NCBI GenBank assembly: GCA_036003885.1
Contig: DASYSA010000101.1
Span: 1 to 5,529, forward strand
Reading direction: 5' to 3'
Origin: DASYSA01 sp036003885
GTDB lineage: Bacteria > Acidobacteriota > Blastocatellia > UBA7656
Length of the DNA: 5,529 nt
A program made the position numbers and the translations under genes. The notes under the pieces are model-generated. The model was not told the DNA's origin. It worked only from the letters and a program-made list of their open reading frames with translations, and searched no databases. This document shows positions 4,777-5,529 of this stretch, in pieces. Within the stretch, counting starts at the first letter, position 1. Every line of letters begins with the position of its first letter.

Positions 4777-5388
4777 TCACTTGCCTTTCACTTCTTTCAG
4801 ACCCTTCGAAGCGCGATTGAAGCAAGTCACCACGGTGAGCAGCGCCGCAACAGAGAATATCCAGGGCCATACGTTAATCAGGCGCGGAGCTAAGAGACTC
4901 GCAACACCCAGCGCCCCCACCACGAATGCGCGGTCGCTCTTACCCATTGGCCCCTCGTATCGCCGGCTGCCTCCCAGAGCACGGGCCAGCACCCCGCAGA
5001 ACTCAGTGAGCACCGCGCCGATCGAGAACGCTACCACCGGCCACTGCGCTTGCGGGTTTATGAAGGCGAGCGGGAGATAGATCCCCAGGTCCGACAGGGC
5101 GTCTCCAATCTCATTCAGCACGGCGCCCAGTTGAGTTGCCATGCCAAGCTCCCGAGCCATCATTCCATCGATTGCATTCAGGGCCATTCGAATGAACAAC
5201 CAGATGGGAAGAAGGAGAAGCAAGAGAGGCTTCGAGCCGGCCATTGACAGAAGAGCTCCGACGCTCAGGGATCCGACGAGAGCAACGATCGTGACCGCGT
5301 TTGGCGTGACTCCGACCCTCGCCAGCTTGTTTATCAATGGCCTGAGGAGCGATTGGAATTTGGGCTTCAGGTCGTAAACAGAAGGCAT
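4777..5388 (-). CDS. CDP-alcohol phosphatidyltransferase, YnbA-like
   Basis: A 203-residue membrane enzyme of the CDP-alcohol phosphatidyltransferase superfamily, which moves a phosphatidyl group from CDP-diacylglycerol to an alcohol, releasing CMP. Several membrane helices are visible (about 31-50, 53-70, 98-112, 117-137, 153-169, 174-190). The family motif D-x2-D-G-x2-A-R-x8-G-x3-D-x3-D appears as N71-A-I-D74-G75-M-M-A78-R79, then G88, N92, D96. First and third Asp are thus Asn, while the second Asp and the fourth (proposed catalytic base) remain. The N-terminus LKPKFQSLLRP and the segment RMALNAIDGMMARE strongly recall E. coli YnbA, which as I recall also has these Asn residues. The alcohol acceptor is unknown. 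I chose the ATG at 5388: the frame stays open to 5457, but that extension runs through a repeat element. No ribosome site is visible ahead of 5388. Confidence 0.9.
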   Translation of the reverse strand: MPSVYDLKPKFQSLLRPLINKLARVGVTPNAVTIVALVGSLSVGALLSMAGSKPLLLLLLPIWLFIRMALNAIDGMMARELGMATQLGAVLNEIGDALSDLGIYLPLAFINPQAQWPVVAFSIGAVLTEFCGVLARALGGSRRYEGPMGKSDRAFVVGALGVASLLAPRLINVWPWIFSVAALLTVVTCFNRASKGLKEVKGK

Positions 5389-5398
5389 AAGACTGTTG

Positions 5399-5407
5399 AA
5401 TATAGCA
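5399..5407 (-). promoter_or_regulatory. Candidate extended -10 promoter of the phospholipid module
   Basis: On the - strand TGC-TATATT matches an extended -10 element (TGn followed by a TATAAT-like hexamer). The hexamer ends 10 bases before the ATG at 5388, so the transcript would begin within a few bases of the start codon, consistent with the absence of a ribosome site. No -35 match is seen; that position falls in the repeat arm. Confidence 0.35.
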
Positions 5408-5412
5408 GAATT

Positions 5413-5492
5413 TGGGTACGCAGGCTTCCAGCCTGTTTTACTCGGCTGAGTACACAATTCAGAAGCAAGCAGGCTGGAAGCCTGCGTACCCA
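5413..5492. repeat. REPIN-like element: two REP arms inverted around a 34-base loop
   Basis: The left arm (5413-5435) and right arm (5470-5492) are perfect 23-bp inverted copies. Each arm contains its own palindrome, CAGGCT-TCC-AGCCTG on the left (5421-5435) and CAGGCT-GGA-AGCCTG on the right (5470-5484), plus a TGGGTACG/CGTACCCA outer tail. The arms can fold together as one long stem or separately as two short hairpins, the layout of REP doublets (REPIN/BIME). A related single copy is at 706-730. Such elements are moved by RAYT-type (TnpA-REP) transposases acting in trans; none is encoded in the window. Confidence 0.8.
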
Positions 5493-5529
5493 GGTCGAAT
5501 TTCGCATTTCTCTTTGCCCTTTGCTTTTC
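5493..5529. other. Purine-rich edge sequence, nothing assigned
   Basis: On the - strand this edge stretch is purine-rich, with the short direct repeat GCAAAGGGCAAAGAG. It is not coding in any supported way and is cut by the window edge. Confidence 0.3.

Noticed and set aside
5389..5457. N-terminal extension of the YnbA-like frame
   Set aside because: The extra residues are encoded by the left arm and loop of the REPIN-like element, and the family N-terminus (YDLKPKFQSLLRP) begins directly after the ATG at 5388.

Overview
The window is a bacterial chromosomal segment of moderately GC-rich DNA. Gene style, the small eL13-like protein behind a molybdenum-hydroxylase gene, and abundant short hairpin repeats between genes fit an Acidobacteriota genome, perhaps class Blastocatellia. 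That placement is inference from memory; there is no rRNA or marker gene here to prove it.

Layout. Left edge, + strand (1-574): the 3' end of a molybdenum hydroxylase (xanthine/CO dehydrogenase type) FAD subunit, overlapping by ATGA an 80-residue protein with an eL13 (ribosomal protein L13e)-like domain. From 575 to 733 lies a convergent intergenic region packed with small hairpins. All remaining genes are on the - strand. In transcription order from the right: a YnbA-like CDP-alcohol phosphatidyltransferase (5388-4777), a YnbB/CdsA-like phosphatidate cytidylyltransferase (4685-3747), a PlsC-like acyltransferase (3742-3026), a small four-helix membrane protein (2921-2562), an exported SGNH/GDSL hydrolase (2488-1826), an AhpD-like carboxymuconolactone decarboxylase family protein (1664-1332), and a small protein with a vicinal Cys-Cys motif (1192-734).

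The three right-hand genes form a coherent phospholipid module. PlsC would acylate lysophosphatidic acid to phosphatidic acid, the CdsA homologue would activate it to CDP-diacylglycerol, and the YnbA homologue would exchange CMP for an unidentified alcohol. Both later enzymes have non-canonical residues at metal-site positions: two Asp to Asn changes in the YnbA-like protein and one Asp to Gly change in the CdsA-like protein.

The intergenic DNA is unusually structured. It holds a REPIN-like inverted pair (5413-5492) with a related single copy at 706-730, two homologous hairpins at 635-651 and 683-699 that differ only by compensatory base-pair changes, a degenerate heptanucleotide repeat arranged as a 35-bp inverted repeat (1214-1331), and further hairpins at 589-610, 1742-1772, 1804-1821 and 2515-2535. 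No tRNA, rRNA, CRISPR array, transposase gene or classical U-tract terminator was seen.
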